DNA from: Cellvibrio sp. PSBB006
Lineage (GTDB): Bacteria; Pseudomonadota; Gammaproteobacteria; Pseudomonadales; Cellvibrionaceae
Assembly (NCBI RefSeq): GCF_002162135.1
Contig: NZ_CP021382.1
Coordinates: forward strand, 3,284,001 to 3,348,000
DNA: 64,000 bases
Direction: 5' to 3'
Both the position numbers and the translations under genes were made by a program. How positions within the stretch are numbered: position 1 is the stretch's first letter; every line of letters begins with the position of its first letter. Shown here in pieces: positions 1 to 9,710 of the stretch. A model generated the notes under the pieces. That model saw only the letters and a list, made by a program, of their open reading frames with translations, ran no database searches and had not been told where the DNA came from.

Positions 1-2
1 TG

Positions 3-1628
3 GCACTCGTATTGAGCGCGTGTCATAGCACACCTCAATACGCGTCGCACGTGTCAGAAAAAGATTGTACGGAACATCTGGGCATTTCGTTTTTGCGGCA
101 TTGTCAGACATGGGCCACAACCCACGAAGGTCAACGCAAGGCGGACTTGGGTGACGGCACTTATTTGAATCCCATTGTCGCCGGCGACCATCCCGATCCC
201 AGCATTTTGAAAGATGGGGAAAACTACTACATGGTGTTTTCTACCTTTGAATCCTATCCCGCACTAACCATCTGGCATTCGCAGGATATGATCAACTGGC
301 AACCCGTCGGCCCTGCACTGACCAAGTATGTCGGCAGCATCTGGGCGCCGGAGCTGACCAAACACAACGGTCGTTACTACGTGTATATTCCCGCTAAATT
401 GCCGGGCCATAATTCCAATTACGTGGTGTGGGCTGATGATATTCGCGGTCCCTGGTCCGACCCGATTGATTTAAATCTCGATAAAAAATACCCGGACCGT
501 ATCGACCCCGGTCATCTGGTGGGTGAAGACGGCAAACGTTATCTATTTTTCTCCCACGGCGATTATGTGCAACTGGCAGACGATGGCTTGAGTCTCGTTG
601 GTGAGATGAAGCATGTCTACGACGGCTGGAAATATCCGGAAGAATGGGATGTGGAAAGTTACGCGCAAGAAGGCCCGAAGATGTTAAAGCACGGTGATTA
701 TTTTTATATGGTCACCGCTGTCGGCGGCACCGCCGGCCCGCCTACCGGGCACATGGTGATTGCCGCGCGCGCCAAATCCGTTCACGGCCCTTGGGAAAAT
801 TCGCCCTACAACCCCATCATTCGCACGGAATCCGCCGCGGAAAAATGGTGGTCGCGCGGTCACGCCACCTTGGTGGAAGGCCCGACCGAGGGCGACTGGT
901 ACATGATGTATCACGGTTACGAGAATGGTTTTCACACACTCGGTCGTCAGGCGATGCTGGAGCCAATTGAATGGACCGATGATGGCTGGTTTCGCTCCAA
1001 GGGTTACAACGTAGGCCAACCCATTCCCAAACCCGCTGGTGGTATCGCCGATGCAAACGGCATGCCTTTATCGGATGATTTCAGCTCCAATAAATTTGGC
1101 GTGCAGTGGAGTTTCTTTCGCGGTGATGTCACCGAAAGCAAACGCCTGCGTTACGGAAAAGATGAGCAAGGGCCTTACCTGGAGTTAAGTCCGAAAGGTG
1201 ATTCACCGAGCAATTCATCACCCATGACATTTGTCGCCGGCGATCAGGCTTATCAATTTGAAGTGGATATTGAATTGCAACCGGGCGCACTGGGCGGTGC
1301 CTTGTTGTTTTACAACGATAAGCTGTACGCCGGTGTGGGAATTGCAGAGAAAGGTTTTCTGTTGCATCGCTACGGCATGGATCAGCGCTATACCAAACGC
1401 CCGACAGGGAATAAATTCCGATTACGCGTAACCAATGATCGTCATATATTAACAATTCACTACAGCACAGATCGCGGGAAAACCTGGCACAAATACGATA
1501 CGCAGATGGAAGTCTCCGGTTATCACCATAACGTGGCCTACGGTTTTATGAGTTTGCGCCCGGCGATTTATGCCGCCGGCACCGGCAAGGTAAAGTTTCG
1601 TAATCTGATTTATCGCGCGCTTCCCTGA
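3..1628 (+). CDS. GH43 family glycoside hydrolase lipoprotein (5' end outside window)
   Basis: Five-bladed beta-propeller hydrolase of family GH43, probably a beta-xylosidase or alpha-L-arabinofuranosidase acting on hemicellulose side chains. The N-terminal propeller carries the HPDPSI motif (catalytic base Asp), RIDPGH (pKa-modulating Asp) and the EGPKM segment (general acid Glu). The C-terminal 180 residues look like the concanavalin-type sandwich often attached to GH43 enzymes. The reading frame is open to the left edge. The first visible residues read A-L-V-L-S-A-C, a lipobox, so the true start lies upstream and the TTG at position 12 is not the start. The product is then an envelope lipoprotein. 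The gene is followed by a strong terminator and then a GH95 gene on the same strand. The exact substrate cannot be read from sequence alone. Confidence 0.85.
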   Translation, partial: ALVLSACHSTPQYASHVSEKDCTEHLGISFLRHCQTWATTHEGQRKADLGDGTYLNPIVAGDHPDPSILKDGENYYMVFSTFESYPALTIWHSQDMINWQPVGPALTKYVGSIWAPELTKHNGRYYVYIPAKLPGHNSNYVVWADDIRGPWSDPIDLNLDKKYPDRIDPGHLVGEDGKRYLFFSHGDYVQLADDGLSLVGEMKHVYDGWKYPEEWDVESYAQEGPKMLKHGDYFYMVTAVGGTAGPPTGHMVIAARAKSVHGPWENSPYNPIIRTESAAEKWWSRGHATLVEGPTEGDWYMMYHGYENGFHTLGRQAMLEPIEWTDDGWFRSKGYNVGQPIPKPAGGIADANGMPLSDDFSSNKFGVQWSFFRGDVTESKRLRYGKDEQGPYLELSPKGDSPSNSSPMTFVAGDQAYQFEVDIELQPGALGGALLFYNDKLYAGVGIAEKGFLLHRYGMDQRYTKRPTGNKFRLRVTNDRHILTIHYSTDRGKTWHKYDTQMEVSGYHHNVAYGFMSLRPAIYAAGTGKVKFRNLIYRALP

Positions 1629-1640
1629 TTTATACTTTAG

Positions 1641-1667
1641 CGGCCCGCCAGGCGGGCCGGTTTTTTA
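1641..1667 (+). terminator. Intrinsic terminator after the GH43 gene
   Basis: A 9-bp perfect GC-rich stem (1641-1649 with 1651-1659) is followed by six T residues at 1661-1666. It begins 13 bases after the GH43 stop codon, so GH95 probably has its own promoter. Confidence 0.85.
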
Positions 1668-1760
1668 TTCCTACAATAATACTCATACTGCTCGGCATAT
1701 CTCTGTGCAGCGGCTCATGTGCGGTTGCTGAAATCATTGTTCCCTAACAGGATTGTCATC

Positions 1761-4259
1761 ATGCTTTCCGTTTTCACTTCTTTTTCTTCACGCTTGGGCA
1801 TGCTGTTATATGTCGGCGCTGCTTTGTTAACACTCTCCTGTCAAACCACCCATGCTCCCTCGTCATCCACCGATTTACGCCTGTGGTACAAACAGCCGGC
1901 ACAGAATTGGAACCAGGCCTTACCCATTGGTAACGGCCGCTTGGGTGCTATGGTGTTTGGTAATCCGGCACAGGAACAGCTTCAGTTAAATGAAGACACC
2001 ATTTGGGCCGGCGGTCCAAACAATAACGTTAATCCGGCCGCTGCCGATGCAATTGCACAAGTCACCGACTTATTACTCGCGGGTGAATATGAAAAGGCGC
2101 AGGCTCTGGCTGATCGAAAGATTAAATCCACTAACGATGGCATGCCTTATCAAACCCTGGGCAATCTGACGCTGGATTTTCCCGATCATGCGGAGTACAC
2201 CGATTTCTATCGCGACCTGGATTTGGCCAATGCGGTGGCGACAGTTCGCTATCGCCACAATGGCGTGACTTTTACGCGCGAGATGTTCAGTTCGTTTACC
2301 GATCAGGTGGTGGTCATCCGCTTAACGGCAGATCATGCCGGGCAAATTTCCACGCGCCTTGGTTTTAACAGCCCGCAAACACATCAGCTGTATGTTGAAG
2401 ACTCTCGTTTACGCATTGAGGGGCAAGGCCATGCGCATGAGGGTGTAGAAGGCAAGATTCAATTTACGGCTTTGATCGAACCACAGGTGGTTGGTGGTCG
2501 AGTAAAGAAAGCGGCCGAGGGTTTGGTTATTGAAGCAGCGGATGAAGTCATTATTCGTATCGCCGTCGGCACCAACTTTAATCACTATGATGATGTAAGT
2601 GGTAACAGTTTAGCGCGGGCCGAGGATTATTTGCGTCGCTCCCACGATAAACCTTATTCAGCGATGCGGAGTACGCACCAACAGTTTTATCAACAATTTT
2701 TTAATCGCGTTACGCTTGATCTCGGTAAAACACCGGCAATAAAACAGCCGACCGATCAACGCATTGCCAATTTTTCCCGCCAGGATGATCCGCATCTGGC
2801 CATGTTGTATTTCCAGTATGGTCGTTATCTGTTGATCTCCAGCTCGCAACCGGGCACCCAGCCGGCAAACTTGCAAGGTATCTGGAACCCACACACCAAT
2901 CCGCCGTGGGACAGCAAGTACACCGTCAACATCAACACTGAGATGAATTACTGGCCCGCCGAAGTTACACAACTGTCTGAGTTGCACGAACCATTGTTTG
3001 ACATGCTCGAAGACCTTTCTGTAACGGGTCAGGACAGCGCTAAAAAACTGTATGGTGCGCGCGGCTGGATGATGCATCACAACACCGATCTCTGGCGTAT
3101 TACCGGGCAAGTGGATGCGCCCTTTTATGGTCAGTGGCAAACCGGCGGAGCCTGGTTAAGCCAGCATATCTGGATGCATTATTTATTTACCGGCGATAAA
3201 GATTTTTTGCGCAAGTATTACCCGGTGTTGCGCGGAGCCGCGCAGTTTTTTGCAGATACCCTGCAAGTGGAACCCGCGCATCAATGGCTGGTCGTGGTGC
3301 CCTCCAACTCACCGGAAAATACTTACCGCCGCGAAGGCACACCAACATCAATCAGCGCCGGTACTACCATGGATAACCAACTGGTGTTTGATTTATTTTC
3401 AGCGGTTATTGATGCATCAGCTGTGCTGGGTATCGACAAAAAATTCGCAACGGAACTACAAACCAAACGTGACCGTTTACCGCCTATGCAGATCGGTCGC
3501 TTCGGGCAATTGCAGGAGTGGCTGGAAGATTGGGATGATCCGCAGGATCATCATCGTCATGTATCGCACCTGTATGGTTTGTTTCCGAGTAATCAGATTT
3601 CCCCTTACCGCACACCTGAGTTGTTAAACGCTGCGAAAGTATCCCTGGCCCATCGCGGTGATAAGTCAACCGGCTGGTCCATGGGCTGGAAGATCAACTG
3701 GTGGGCACGCTTCCTCGATGGCAATCGCGCCTACGCGTTATTGCAAGAACAAATTAATCTTACCGAAGCAACTGATGCTATCTCCGAAAAAGGCGGCACC
3801 TACGCGAATATGCTCGACGCCCATCCGCCGTTTCAAATTGACGGTAATTTTGGTGTGACCGCGGGCATTGCTGAGATGCTGGTGCAAAGTCACGATGGTT
3901 TTATTCACATTCTGCCTGCTTTGCCAGATGCCTGGCCAACAGGTGAAGTAAAAGGCCTGGTAACGCGCGGTGGTTTTATGGTGGACATTGCCTGGAAAGA
4001 CGGGGAGCTGAGTTACCTGAGATTACATTCACAGCTGGGTGGCGTTGCGCGGCTGCGCGTTCATACCGCACTGGAGAAAACTGATCTTTTGGCCGTTGCG
4101 AATGGCGATAACCCAAACCCGTTTTTTTCGGTACCCGTTACTAAAACACCACGCATTGCCAGTGGCCTGACAGCTCAAAGATCCGTCGTGCGTGAAGGCT
4201 ATTTATGGGATGTGGCAACAACGGCGGGCGAGGAATACGAATTCCATCGGGCAAAGTAG
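1761..4259 (+). CDS. GH95 alpha-L-fucosidase / alpha-L-galactosidase lipoprotein
   Basis: Inverting exo-glycosidase of family GH95, expected to remove terminal alpha-1,2-fucose or galactose, for example from xyloglucan side chains. The start is placed at the ATG at 1761, which has AGGA upstream and gives a lipoprotein signal (lipobox T-L-S-C, around residue 27). A GTG at 1719 in the same frame has no ribosome-binding site. The N-terminal beta-sandwich begins with the family signature GNGRLGAMVFG. The (alpha/alpha)6 barrel holds Asn390 and Asn392 in N-I-N-T-E, Glu519 in S-P-E-N-T-Y (candidate general acid) and Asp694 in F-Q-I-D-G-N-F-G (numbering from 1761), matching the catalytic set known for GH95. 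At 832 residues it has normal family length. It is convergent with a PL3 lyase gene. Confidence 0.93.
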   Translation: MLSVFTSFSSRLGMLLYVGAALLTLSCQTTHAPSSSTDLRLWYKQPAQNWNQALPIGNGRLGAMVFGNPAQEQLQLNEDTIWAGGPNNNVNPAAADAIAQVTDLLLAGEYEKAQALADRKIKSTNDGMPYQTLGNLTLDFPDHAEYTDFYRDLDLANAVATVRYRHNGVTFTREMFSSFTDQVVVIRLTADHAGQISTRLGFNSPQTHQLYVEDSRLRIEGQGHAHEGVEGKIQFTALIEPQVVGGRVKKAAEGLVIEAADEVIIRIAVGTNFNHYDDVSGNSLARAEDYLRRSHDKPYSAMRSTHQQFYQQFFNRVTLDLGKTPAIKQPTDQRIANFSRQDDPHLAMLYFQYGRYLLISSSQPGTQPANLQGIWNPHTNPPWDSKYTVNINTEMNYWPAEVTQLSELHEPLFDMLEDLSVTGQDSAKKLYGARGWMMHHNTDLWRITGQVDAPFYGQWQTGGAWLSQHIWMHYLFTGDKDFLRKYYPVLRGAAQFFADTLQVEPAHQWLVVVPSNSPENTYRREGTPTSISAGTTMDNQLVFDLFSAVIDASAVLGIDKKFATELQTKRDRLPPMQIGRFGQLQEWLEDWDDPQDHHRHVSHLYGLFPSNQISPYRTPELLNAAKVSLAHRGDKSTGWSMGWKINWWARFLDGNRAYALLQEQINLTEATDAISEKGGTYANMLDAHPPFQIDGNFGVTAGIAEMLVQSHDGFIHILPALPDAWPTGEVKGLVTRGGFMVDIAWKDGELSYLRLHSQLGGVARLRVHTALEKTDLLAVANGDNPNPFFSVPVTKTPRIASGLTAQRSVVREGYLWDVATTAGEEYEFHRAK

Positions 4260-4275
4260 TTAATACACACAAAAA

Positions 4276-4296
4276 AGCGCCGACATAGTCGGCGCT
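4276..4296 (-). terminator. Terminator of the first PL3 gene
   Basis: A 9-bp perfect stem with a 3-base loop is preceded on the plus strand by six A residues (a T-tract on the minus strand). It lies 34 bases past the PL3 stop. The core stem is the same as that of the terminator after the second PL3 gene. Confidence 0.85.
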
Positions 4297-4330
4297 CAAT
4301 CAGACGAATAAAAATCGTTAATGCATGAAC

Positions 4331-5584
4331 TTAGTAGTAAGTAATACCGGATGAACTGCAATTACCTGAACTGAATCCGATACAAATAGTAGTCCCGCTT
4401 TCCAGACGGCTGTTGGTGATCCGCGCCACGCTGCTGGAGCTGTCGGTGCGGAACACGCCTTCATTCAAACCGGATAGATCGCAACGATCAAACGCCACAT
4501 CGATCTTATACGTTGTTCCACCGTTTTGACGCAGTGCTTTACCGGCGTTGCGAATAATGCAGTTGCTTACGCGCAAGGTGCTGGCCGCATTAACCTGGAA
4601 GAATTTATCACCGGCATCGTAACCTTCAATGTTAGTGACATTCACCGTACCGGATGACTTGATGGTCAAGGCATCTTCACCGACGTTCTGCCAGGTGACG
4701 TTATCTACATTACCGCTGTTGTACACGTGAATGCCGTCTGCACCGTTATTGCCAATGATCACGTTACGCAGGGTCGCACCATTTTCCACCCGGAATATCG
4801 GGTCCTGGCCTTCATCCTGGCTGCCATCACCTAAGTCACCGCCACCGTTATGCACACGGCAACTACCATCATAAGTACCGCTGGTGACACGGATAGTAGA
4901 GTTCACTGTAGTTGAGCCGTTAGCGGAACAGGACGCACCGGTAATACCACCGGAACCACCGCCCGATGAACTGCTGGAGCCGCCGCCGGAAGAGCCTGTC
5001 GGTGTACCTGACGCCGCGTTGGAGTTATACCAGTTGTTGTCGCTCAAACGGTATTTCACCCAGAACCAGTATGTTGTGCCGTTCGACAAACCGGTCGCGG
5101 TGTAGCTGCGTGCACTGCCGCTCAGGCTGGCAATACGAACACGACCGCTGGGATTGGAATCGGTATCGCGATAAATTTCAATCGCATTGATATTGGCCGA
5201 GGTAGACCAATTCAAAGACACACTACCGTTACCCGCAGACGCACCCAGACTTACATCAGAAGAACCGCCACCGGAATCTGATGAGCTGGATGAACTGGAA
5301 TTGCCGCCGCCACCTGAACTACCGGTAGGAATCGAACATTCTTTTACGGACTTGTTCGGATTTGGGTCGGAACCAAAGGTCGCTACCGAACAGGAAAATG
5401 AACCGCTCAGCACTTTATAGACGAACAAATCCGCCGCACCGAAAGCGACATTGGTTGAAGAACTGACAGAACAGGTCTCACCAATTTTACAGATAGTGAC
5501 ATAACCGTCGGGACGGTTTTTGGCAGCGAAGACGCTGGCAGATAGGGATAGCACAACAAAAGAAAATAACAGTTTCTTTAACAT
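4331..5584 (-). CDS. PL3 pectate lyase with N-terminal Cys domain and FnIII module
   Basis: Secreted pectate lyase of family PL3 that cleaves polygalacturonate by beta-elimination. A Sec signal peptide ends at A-S-V-F-A-A. Next comes a small domain of about 65 residues with four Cys that I do not recognise, then a Gly/Ser linker, a fibronectin type III module (roughly residues 109-195), a second Gly/Ser linker, and a PL3 parallel beta-helix (roughly 215-417) with the family strings G-D-G-S-Q-D-E-G-Q-D-P and G-A-D-G-I-H-V-Y. The catalytic domain is almost identical to that of the neighbouring gene at 6015-6983, even at the DNA level; the other copy lacks the FnIII module. The two genes also share part of their leaders and terminators, which points to a recent tandem duplication or gene conversion. 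Confidence 0.9.
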   Translation of the reverse strand: MLKKLLFSFVVLSLSASVFAAKNRPDGYVTICKIGETCSVSSSTNVAFGAADLFVYKVLSGSFSCSVATFGSDPNPNKSVKECSIPTGSSGGGGNSSSSSSSDSGGGSSDVSLGASAGNGSVSLNWSTSANINAIEIYRDTDSNPSGRVRIASLSGSARSYTATGLSNGTTYWFWVKYRLSDNNWYNSNAASGTPTGSSGGGSSSSSGGGSGGITGASCSANGSTTVNSTIRVTSGTYDGSCRVHNGGGDLGDGSQDEGQDPIFRVENGATLRNVIIGNNGADGIHVYNSGNVDNVTWQNVGEDALTIKSSGTVNVTNIEGYDAGDKFFQVNAASTLRVSNCIIRNAGKALRQNGGTTYKIDVAFDRCDLSGLNEGVFRTDSSSSVARITNSRLESGTTICIGFSSGNCSSSGITYY

Positions 5585-6014
5585 AGTATTAGCTCTCTCA
5601 CATTACGTTATTATTGTGCGAACAACGCCGACTTTTTTATTTTCACAATCATACCGCAGAGCGGAAATAAATCCGTCGGGCAATGATTGTTCGCGTTGCG
5701 CTTACTGCGAACTTCAAGCGGGAGAAAAATATATAGGCATACCTGGGGTAGGTAAACGGTTACCTGATATAAATGTGACAAATGAGTAGACGGATTTGCT
5801 ATTACCAACTCGGCTGACAATTACAACTGATTTTATTGATTGAAATGTTTTTACAGCAGATAAAGAATAGGTTCCGATGATTTTATCGATAAAAATCATT
5901 TTCGCCATGACAGGTTGAAAAATTCTCCTGAAAAAATACACATCATCTCGATCAGAACAGAAAAAGCGCCGACCGAAGTCGGCGCTTACACAATTTAAAT
6001 TTCAGCGATAAAAA
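5585..6014. other. Intergenic region between the two PL3 genes
   Basis: No convincing gene is seen. The part next to the downstream PL3 gene (5585-5740) resembles the leader of the other copy (6984-7115), including the block read on the plus strand as GCTCTCTCACAT and ACGTTATTATTGTGCGAAC. A TATATA at 5730-5735 is a possible minus-strand -10 element, with a matching TATATA at 7108-7113 upstream of the other copy; no good -35 was found. The right end holds the terminator of the second PL3 gene. Confidence 0.5.
5961..5987 (-). terminator. Terminator of the second PL3 gene
   Basis: A 10-bp stem (5964-5973 with 5978-5987) with a CGAA loop and a T-tract on the minus strand lies about 30 bases beyond the stop at 6015. 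Its core matches the terminator at 4276-4296. Confidence 0.85.
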
Positions 6015-6983
6015 TTAATAATAAGTAATATTGGACGAGGTACAGTTGCCCGATCTGAAGCCGATACAGATGGTCGTACCAGACTCCAGCCGGCTGTTTG
6101 TTATGCGGGCCACACTGGTAGAGCTGTCGGTGCGGAACACGCCTTCATTCAAACCGGATAGATCGCAACGATCAAACGCCACATCGATCTTATACGTTGT
6201 TCCACCGTTTTGACGCAGCGCTTTACCCGCGTTGCGAATAATGCAGTTGCTTACGCGCAAGGTGCTGGCCGCATTAACCTGAAAGAATTTATCACCGGCA
6301 TCATAACCTTCAATGTTGGTGACATTCACCGTACCGGATGACTTGATGGTCAAGGCATCTTCACCGACGTTCTGCCAGGTGACGTTATCTACATTACCGC
6401 TGTTGTACACGTGAATGCCGTCTGCACCGTTGTTGCCGATGATCACGTTACGCAGGGTCGCACCGTTTTCCACACGGAATATAGGGTCCTGGCCTTCATC
6501 CTGGCTGCCATCACCTAGCGCACCGCCACCGTTATGCACACGGCAACTACCATCATAAGTACCGCTGGTGACACGGATAGTAGAGTTCACTGTGGTTGAG
6601 CCGTTAGCGGAACAGGACGCACCGGTAATACTGCCGGAGTTGCCGCCGCCCGACGAACTGCTTGATGAACTCGTGGAGGAGTTGGACGAAGCACTGGAAG
6701 ATGTGCCACCGCCAGAACTGCCGGATGGAACGGAACATTCTTTTACGGCTTTGGCAGGATTTGGATCGGAACCAAAGGTCGCCACCGAGCAGGAAAAACT
6801 GCCGCTCAATACTTTGTAAACGAATTTGTCAGCCGCACCAAAGGCCACATTCGTTGGAGAACTGACTGAACAGGTTTGGCCAATCTTACAGATAGTGACG
6901 TAGCCGTCAGGACGATTTTTGGCGGCGAAGACGCTCACCGACATGGATAACAGGGCGATTGAAACTAGCGTTTTTTTCAACAT
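6015..6983 (-). CDS. PL3 pectate lyase, short paralogue
   Basis: Secreted PL3 pectate lyase of 322 residues. It has a Sec signal peptide ending in A-S-V-F-A-A, the same unrecognised Cys-containing domain as its neighbour (roughly residues 21-88), one Ser-rich linker, and the PL3 beta-helix. Compared with the gene at 4331-5584, the catalytic domain differs at only a handful of residues, mostly near the C-terminus, whereas linker length and composition differ and the FnIII module is absent. Which copy is ancestral cannot be decided here. The pair is separated from the main pectin locus at 38-54 kb. Confidence 0.9.
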   Translation of the reverse strand: MLKKTLVSIALLSMSVSVFAAKNRPDGYVTICKIGQTCSVSSPTNVAFGAADKFVYKVLSGSFSCSVATFGSDPNPAKAVKECSVPSGSSGGGTSSSASSNSSTSSSSSSSGGGNSGSITGASCSANGSTTVNSTIRVTSGTYDGSCRVHNGGGALGDGSQDEGQDPIFRVENGATLRNVIIGNNGADGIHVYNSGNVDNVTWQNVGEDALTIKSSGTVNVTNIEGYDAGDKFFQVNAASTLRVSNCIIRNAGKALRQNGGTTYKIDVAFDRCDLSGLNEGVFRTDSSTSVARITNSRLESGTTICIGFRSGNCTSSNITYY

Positions 6984-7453
6984 TTTTGCTCTCTCACATG
7001 ACGTTATTATTGTGCGAACAGCGCTTGGGATTTTTATCTTGCGATCTAACGATAGAACCTCCGTCTGTCGCTGCCCGCGTTGCGCTTTAAACCAACAGCC
7101 GAAAAACTATATAGAGAAGCGCAATACCGAAAGCGCTCTTGCATCACACTTCCTGCGAATTATTTTTGTCTTGTTCAGCTGGAAAACTGCCTAAGAATCT
7201 GGTTTTTTCGGACACATCAATCCGGGATTTTTGCTTTTTATTAGCAAAATGAAAATCCCGCACAAATAATTAAAATCCCGGCTAATTAAATGGGTATAAG
7301 CGTTTTAAACGGAGGAATGACGACGGGGATTTTTTCTATTGAAAATGCGCAGCTGTTTTTTGCGTCGAGCTGACAAATAGTTTTTTGCGCGGGCTCTGTG
7401 GGGCAGATAACGGAACCCGTTGAACAAGCGCGGGTTCCGTCAGTGATACGCGA
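6984..7453. other. Intergenic region with repeated GGGATTTT motifs
   Basis: No gene supported. The left part is the leader of the PL3 gene. Four copies of GGGATTTT occur: plus strand at 7224-7231 and 7326-7333, minus strand at 7252-7259 and 7272-7279. The first two form a hairpin (7223-7230 with 7253-7260, with an inner GCT/AGC pairing). A second hairpin (7410-7419 with 7431-7440) lies just past the stop of the small gene at 7454 and has no T-tract. Confidence 0.45.
7410..7440 (-). terminator. Possible transcript-end hairpin of the small lysine-rich gene
   Basis: A 10-bp perfect stem with an 11-base loop starts 13 bases after the stop of the small minus-strand gene. There is no run of T after it, so termination is uncertain. 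Confidence 0.4.
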
Positions 7454-7555
7454 TTACTTATCCGTTTTTTTCTCTTTCTTGCGCGCCTTTTTTTCCTTGG
7501 CGTTTAGTAAAGGCTGCTTCTTGGTTTCTTTTTTAGAGTCTTGTGACTTACTCAT
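7454..7555 (-). CDS. 33-residue lysine-rich small protein
   Basis: A very short open frame. The product is strongly basic and hydrophilic, with Lys making up over a third of the residues (it contains K-E-K-K-A-R-K-K-E-K-K), and has no signal peptide or membrane segment. Support for a real gene: a good ribosome-binding site (GAGG, 9 bases before the ATG), a clean stop, and a hairpin just downstream. Function is unknown. Such composition suggests binding to nucleic acid or the ribosome, but that is only inference from charge. It lies between the PL3 pair and aroE, on the same strand as aroE but about 180 bases downstream of it. Confidence 0.55.
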   Translation of the reverse strand: MSKSQDSKKETKKQPLLNAKEKKARKKEKKTDK

Positions 7556-7736
7556 ACTTTACATCCTCATGGACGGTTGAAGGGGTTTTCTTCTTGCAAA
7601 GCATCAGTAATCCTGGAGGTTATCCAGTAGCGATAACATCCTAAATTCAACTGGCGAACCGATTCGGTTTGCCTCATCACTATAGCTGATTGGTGTTATT
7701 TTGGCCGATTATTTTTATCAGGCGACTGTTCTGTCT

Positions 7737-8579
7737 TTATTTATGATTCTGATTTTTTTCCGTCATTTGTCGACGCATGGCAGTAATAACCGGCACCACT
7801 TCCGGACGGATTTGGCGCCATAGATAAAAAGCTTCCGCCGCTTGCCCTATCAACATACCCAAGCCATCGGCGACCGCCGCCGCACCATGGGTTTGGGCCC
7901 ACTGTAAAAATACTGTCGGCTCGGCACTGTACATCATGTCGTAACAACAGGCGCCGGGCGCCAGCAGATCATCCGGCAGCGGCGGCAATTCGCCATGCAA
8001 ACTGGCGGAGGTGCCATTGATAAGAATATCGAATTGCTGACCAGCAAGCGCTTCCAGCGTCAGGGCGCGCACGTCACCTAAATCGTGAAAGCCGTTAGCC
8101 AGTTGTTCCGCTTTATGATGCGTGCGATTCACGATGGCAACCTCTTGCGGCTCCTGTTCCAGCAAGGGCTGCAGGATGCCGCGCACCGCACCGCCCGCGC
8201 CGAGGATTAATACGCGTTTGCCCCGCAATTCCCATCCGAGATTGTGCATATCGTGGATCATGCCGATGCCGTCGGTGTTATCACCCAGTACCGTGCCATC
8301 CGTTTGCAGTGCCAAGGTATTAACCGCACCGGCGCGACGGGCACGAGGCGTCAGGCGCGCCGCAAAACTGTAGGCGTCCAGCTTAAAGGGCACGGTGATA
8401 TTCAACCCTTTACCACCTTTATCAAAGAATTCCGTCGCCGCCTGGTCGAACTCACCCGGCGCCACCTGTTGTTTGGTGTAGGTCATATCCTGCCCGGTTT
8501 GCTCGGCAAAATGACGATGAATGTGCGGCGATTTACTGTGGTTGATAGGGTTGCCGAAAACAGCGTAGAGATCAGTCAT
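7737..8579 (-). CDS. aroE: Shikimate dehydrogenase AroE
   Basis: NADPH-dependent reduction of 3-dehydroshikimate to shikimate in aromatic amino acid synthesis; cytoplasmic. At 280 residues it is of usual length. Visible motifs are the substrate-binding S-K-S-P-H-I-H near the N-terminus, N-I-T-V-P-F-K with the catalytic Lys, D-N-T-D-G-I-G with the catalytic Asp, and the NADP-binding loop G-A-G-G-A-V-R-G. It lies downstream of hemF on the same strand, a pair also adjacent in Pseudomonas. Confidence 0.97.
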   Translation of the reverse strand: MTDLYAVFGNPINHSKSPHIHRHFAEQTGQDMTYTKQQVAPGEFDQAATEFFDKGGKGLNITVPFKLDAYSFAARLTPRARRAGAVNTLALQTDGTVLGDNTDGIGMIHDMHNLGWELRGKRVLILGAGGAVRGILQPLLEQEPQEVAIVNRTHHKAEQLANGFHDLGDVRALTLEALAGQQFDILINGTSASLHGELPPLPDDLLAPGACCYDMMYSAEPTVFLQWAQTHGAAAVADGLGMLIGQAAEAFYLWRQIRPEVVPVITAMRRQMTEKNQNHK

Positions 8580-8663
8580 TGCAAGTCCAGTGTGTCGTGC
8601 GTGTTGTTATCGTTCTTGTAAGAAGGCGCCACCCCGCGATAAGGGCGGCAAGTCTACGGCCAA

Positions 8664-9596
<933 letters not shown>

Positions 9597-9710
9597 TCAC
9601 TCTGCTTGAGCATGGCTTGCTTCGGCCATGACATGGGTGAATCACTGCCTTGCAGCGGGGTGCCATTGTAAGCTCTGATGATGCCAGCGTATGTGGCGGT
9701 CTCATCAAAG

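Noticed and set aside
12..14. TTG as the start of the GH43 protein
   Set aside because: The frame is open to the window edge and the residues before and after form a lipobox, so the start is outside the window.
4884..5420. Acidic, proline-rich open frames opposite the PL3 gene
   Set aside because: They are the reverse complement of Gly/Ser linker codons.
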